From assembly GCA_945859605.1 (NCBI GenBank), contig OX243815.1, positions 39,977,959 through 40,041,958 of the forward strand: 64,000 nt of DNA, written 5' to 3'. Positions 61,358 to 64,000 of this stretch are shown one piece after another. The DNA is from Lumbricus rubellus (lineage: Eukaryota > Annelida > Clitellata > Crassiclitellata > Lumbricidae). A program made the translations under genes and the position numbers. Position 1 is the first letter of the stretch. Each line of letters starts with the position of its first letter. The notes beneath the pieces were generated by a model. It ran no database searches, was not told the DNA's origin, and was given only the letters and a program-made list of their open reading frames with translations.

Positions 61358-62464
61358 ATGCCTGTCGATAAATTTGGTCACACCGATTTTGGAGGAACAT
61401 CACGAAGAGTAATCGCTGGAGGTGTAACTCTTAGTCAAATAAATGCTAATTTTCTTCGATGTGATGGAGCAAATCTGCCGACTGGAAATTTAAAAATGAA
61501 TGGACATGTGATAAAAGGTCTCCCAGTAACGAATACTTCGACTGCCGGAATGGATGAAGCTTTAAGTAGGGGGCAAGCCATTGATTTGATAACGAATCAC
61601 AATGATTCTCCGTCCAACGATAATCATTTGACGAATAAGAAATACGTTGATGCTTCGAAAGTGTCTAAGACTGGCGATACCATGACTGGCGACTTGTTCT
61701 TAAACGTTGGCTCCGATCGTCTGCGTTCAATGGGTTGTAAGGACTTGAGAGGAGAAAATAAAGAATTCTCTATTTTCTTAGGTAGTATACGAAATAAACT
61801 ACAATGTTCGTTAAACAATCCTATTACATTACAATCGACGGATGGATTTCTATGCAAAATAGGCGCAGAAAATATAATGAGAATCGGTAGAGCGTCTAAC
61901 GATCGAAAAATCGACGTTTACCAAAATATCCTAATGAATAGTAATAATATCAACGATTTAAGCGATCCTCTTTCAGCTCAAGATGCCGCTACAAAGAATT
62001 ACGTCGATAAATCTCTGAAAAAGTGTCGTGTTGGGTATATTCCTCCCTTGGAAGCTGATGTAAGTGTGACAGGATTCGTTGCTAGTGCCGGTTTTTGTTT
62101 TTCCGGAAGCAAAGCCTACCATGCTTTCACTAATCTTACCGATGATGTGAACGCAGCTTGGATTCCAGGTAAAGGTGTGTTCACTTGGTTACAAATTAAA
62201 TGTCCTGAGCCAGTTAAAATTTGGAGAATTGCGTTTAAAAGCGAATATATAGATGATTTAATTTTAACCGCTAGCAATGATGGAGCAGTGTTTGTACCCA
62301 TATCATCACGTCTTTCTTCAACTACTTCAGAGGCTGTTCTGACATTTTATGATATTATTATGCCTATGGATGCGTATCAATATTATAGAGTTGCAGTAGT
62401 GACAAAGGATAATGATCCTACAGGAGGGATTCAGGTAATGCAATTATATATATACGATGACTAA
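61358..62464 (+). CDS. Fibre-like protein 1: shared shaft, discoidin-like head
   Basis: 368 residues. The N-terminus (MPVDKFGHTD, VIAGGVTLSQIN) probably anchors it to the capsid. The shaft has phage-tail-fibre-like elements: LKMNGHVIKGLP, HLTNKKYVD, KTGDTMTGDLFLN, RLRSMGCKDLRG, LNNPITLQS and DAATKNYVD. From about residue 225 the head is all-beta and resembles an F5/8 (discoidin) domain: AAWIPGKGVFTWLQIKC, VKIWRIAF, LTASNDGAVFVPI. Such heads bind glycans or lipids, so receptor binding is a reasonable inference. Its first half is almost identical to fibre 2, which lies 27 bp downstream and has a different head. Confidence 0.75.
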   Translation: MPVDKFGHTDFGGTSRRVIAGGVTLSQINANFLRCDGANLPTGNLKMNGHVIKGLPVTNTSTAGMDEALSRGQAIDLITNHNDSPSNDNHLTNKKYVDASKVSKTGDTMTGDLFLNVGSDRLRSMGCKDLRGENKEFSIFLGSIRNKLQCSLNNPITLQSTDGFLCKIGAENIMRIGRASNDRKIDVYQNILMNSNNINDLSDPLSAQDAATKNYVDKSLKKCRVGYIPPLEADVSVTGFVASAGFCFSGSKAYHAFTNLTDDVNAAWIPGKGVFTWLQIKCPEPVKIWRIAFKSEYIDDLILTASNDGAVFVPISSRLSSTTSEAVLTFYDIIMPMDAYQYYRVAVVTKDNDPTGGIQVMQLYIYDD

Positions 62465-62491
62465 TCTGCATTAAAAATTATTATATATAAA

Positions 62492-63565
62492 ATGCCTGTC
62501 GATAAATTTGGTCACACCGATGTTGGTTCATCACAAAGAGTAATCGCTGGAGGTGTTACTCTTAGTCAAGTAAATGCTAGTTTTCTTCGATTGGATGGAG
62601 CAAACATCGCGACTGGAAATTTAAAAATGGGTGGTCACAAAATTAAAGGACTACCAACAACGAAACCTTTGACAGCAGCAATGGATGAGGCTTTAAGTTG
62701 GGGTCAAGCCATTGATTTGATAACAAATCACGACGATTCTCCGTCCAACGATAATCATTTGACGAATAAGAAATACGTTAATGAACAAGTTGCATCGAAG
62801 GTGGCTAAGACTGGTGATACAATGACTGGTGATCTATTCTTAAACGTTGGCTCCGATCGTCTGCGTTCAATGGGTTGTAAGGACTTGAGAGGAGATAATA
62901 AAGAATTCACTATTTTCTTAGGTAGTATACGAAATAAACTACAATGTTCGTTAAACAATCCTATTACATTACAATCGATGGATGGATTTCGTTTTAGAAT
63001 AAACAATGAAATCATGTTAGAGATGGTTAAGTCACTCGATGGCACTCCTCCGTCTAAAATAAATGTGTATAAGTCCATCTTTATGCATGATGCTTACATT
63101 ACAGGACTACACGAACCCAACAACGCCAGCGATGCAGCTACGAAGCAGTATGTAGATTCTATCTCAATCGGTCCCGCGCTTAGCATTCATTCTTTAACTT
63201 GGCAATTCTTAATCGCTAAAACTCACACAAGAGTTACTTTCGATAGTGTAAGATTCAAAACCGATGGTGTCATAAGTGCGGGACTGACCCGTTTCACTCC
63301 CGGTAAAGCCGGATACTATTTCGTTTCGACGTACATAGAATTTGGTAACAGTAGTACCGCTCCTGGTAACGTCTACCTGTATAGAAATGGGGCGAATTAC
63401 ATGCAAATTGCGGGCGGAGGGGGAACGGGAGCTGCGTTTAACAATTCAACCGGTAGTTGCATAATTTTCGTAACCAATACCGATTTTCTCGAGATATTCG
63501 CTTATTCGCACATCGCACTAAATATATTAGCTAGAGACTTTTCGGCAGTATTCTTACGACCTTAA
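62492..63565 (+). CDS. Fibre-like protein 2: shared shaft, C1q/TNF-like head
   Basis: 357 residues. Residues 1-170 repeat fibre 1 with few changes (same N-terminus, shaft motifs and the SDRLRSMGCKDLRG block). Similarity then fades except for a second SDAATKQYVD joint near 215. The head (about 228-357) looks like a C1q/TNF-type jelly roll: HTRVTFDSVRFKT, RFTPGKAGYYFVST, VYLYRNG, CIIFVTNTDFLEIFA and a final FSAVFL. Trimeric C1q-like heads are typical attachment modules. A short non-coding stretch and the right terminal repeat follow. Confidence 0.75.
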   Translation: MPVDKFGHTDVGSSQRVIAGGVTLSQVNASFLRLDGANIATGNLKMGGHKIKGLPTTKPLTAAMDEALSWGQAIDLITNHDDSPSNDNHLTNKKYVNEQVASKVAKTGDTMTGDLFLNVGSDRLRSMGCKDLRGDNKEFTIFLGSIRNKLQCSLNNPITLQSMDGFRFRINNEIMLEMVKSLDGTPPSKINVYKSIFMHDAYITGLHEPNNASDAATKQYVDSISIGPALSIHSLTWQFLIAKTHTRVTFDSVRFKTDGVISAGLTRFTPGKAGYYFVSTYIEFGNSSTAPGNVYLYRNGANYMQIAGGGGTGAAFNNSTGSCIIFVTNTDFLEIFAYSHIALNILARDFSAVFLRP

Positions 63566-63688
63566 TTTTTAACTGGTTTCTAGCTTACACAAAAGACTAA
63601 GACTTTTAACTGGTTTTAACACTATTTTTTTCTTCAATGGAAAACACCCCCCAGCTTATCCTTTAGCGCCATTTAAACTTAATTTATC

Positions 63689-63895
63689 TTCAATATCAGG
63701 CTTCTTAAAAAAATAGCTAAGTTGTTAATTATGCATCAGGAAATAATAAAATGCCCCAAAGGAGAAGAGGAGGAATCAGGGGGGAAATAATAAAAGACCT
63801 CTTGGTTGACAGTCCAGCGCGCTAACCACTGTACTACCGAGCACCCCCCTCAGGAAATAATAAAAGACATCCAGAGGGCAAATATTACATCTACT
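63689..63895 (-). repeat. Right terminal inverted repeat of the Polinton
   Basis: The inverse of the left repeat. Its tRNA-like segment lies at about 63787-63842. The outermost 100 bp are identical to the left copy. Confidence 0.95.
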
Positions 63896-63901
63896 TGCAT
63901 A

Positions 63902-64000
63902 AATAAGAATTTAGTCTATTACTTTCTATTAAAGATGGTGGATAACGACATCTCTCTTGTGAGATACCGTATCTGTACGATTCTCAGCTTGCCTGTATGT
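63902..64000. other. Host flank to the right of the Polinton
   Basis: Begins after the TGCATA duplication; no feature in the remaining 99 bp. Confidence 0.5.

Larger units (their letters stand above)
47026..63895 (+). mobile_element. Polinton/Maverick virus-like transposon, structurally complete
   Basis: The element is 16,870 bp, starting AGTAGATGTAATATTT and ending with its inverse. A 6 bp duplication TGCATA (47020-47025 and 63896-63901) flanks it; Polintons are known for 5'-AG ends and 6 bp duplications. It encodes pPolB, integrase, packaging ATPase, adenain-like protease, major and minor capsid proteins and eight further proteins. Integrase and the PLA2-like gene are on the minus strand, all others on plus. 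All recognised frames are free of stops. Codon use is AT-rich and intergenic gaps are short, in sharp contrast to the surrounding host DNA. Confidence 0.97.

Overview
This 64 kb window is intergenic, repeat-rich DNA of a eukaryote, most likely a marine invertebrate. The evidence is spliced genes with introns, several non-LTR and LTR retrotransposons, tRNA-derived SINEs, four classes of cut-and-paste DNA element, long microsatellites and very low gene density. The palindromic word AGGCCTA recurs dozens of times. I would guess an echinoderm or related deuterostome, but with low confidence.

Layout. 0-20 kb: decayed LINE fragments, a dispersed repeat family called R1 here (copies near 0.3-1.6, 11.9-12.2, 13.2-15.4, 28.7 and 38.1 kb), a Tc1/mariner-type element (5602-6816), a SINE, a MITE (8251-8704), a small hAT-type MITE inside a foldback (13989-14129) and a Merlin element (15903-17363). 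19.9-27.7 kb: a 500 bp tetranucleotide array and a Ty3/Gypsy element (20545-26787) with matching LTRs, integrase ahead of RT, and the RT core deleted; it sits inside an older LINE. 27.7-47 kb: microsatellites, SINEs, a TIR-bounded element (34668-36239), a MITE (41957-42268), a hAT-type element (42943-44259) and a 460 bp trinucleotide array.

Host genes. Three short secreted proteins look cystatin-like. Gene A (31620-33229, three exons) can be read completely. Gene B (exon 1 at 7838-7524, minus strand) shares gene A's promoter, 5' UTR and signal peptide but carries a glycine-rich insert. Gene C (46819 downward, minus strand) is a more distant relative. This looks like a small family of secreted defence or protease-inhibitor proteins.

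The main feature is a 16.9 kb Polinton/Maverick (47026-63895), a virus-like transposon. It has inverted repeats of about 205 bp and a perfect 6 bp target duplication (TGCATA). Its modules are: protein-primed DNA polymerase for replication; chromodomain integrase for insertion; FtsK/HerA-type ATPase for genome packaging; adenain-like protease for maturation; a double jelly-roll major capsid protein and a penton-like minor capsid protein; small structural proteins including a pVI-like amphipathic protein; a zinc-ribbon/PLA2-like protein; a dUTPase-fold protein; a SAP plus NUMOD1-like DNA-binding protein; and two tandem fibre-like proteins. The fibres share an almost identical N-terminal half but have different heads, one discoidin-like and one C1q/TNF-like. 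Apart from a frame change between the PLA2 and integrase frames, every recognised gene is open, so the copy looks young and potentially able to form particles. Its left end lies about 200 bp upstream of gene C.
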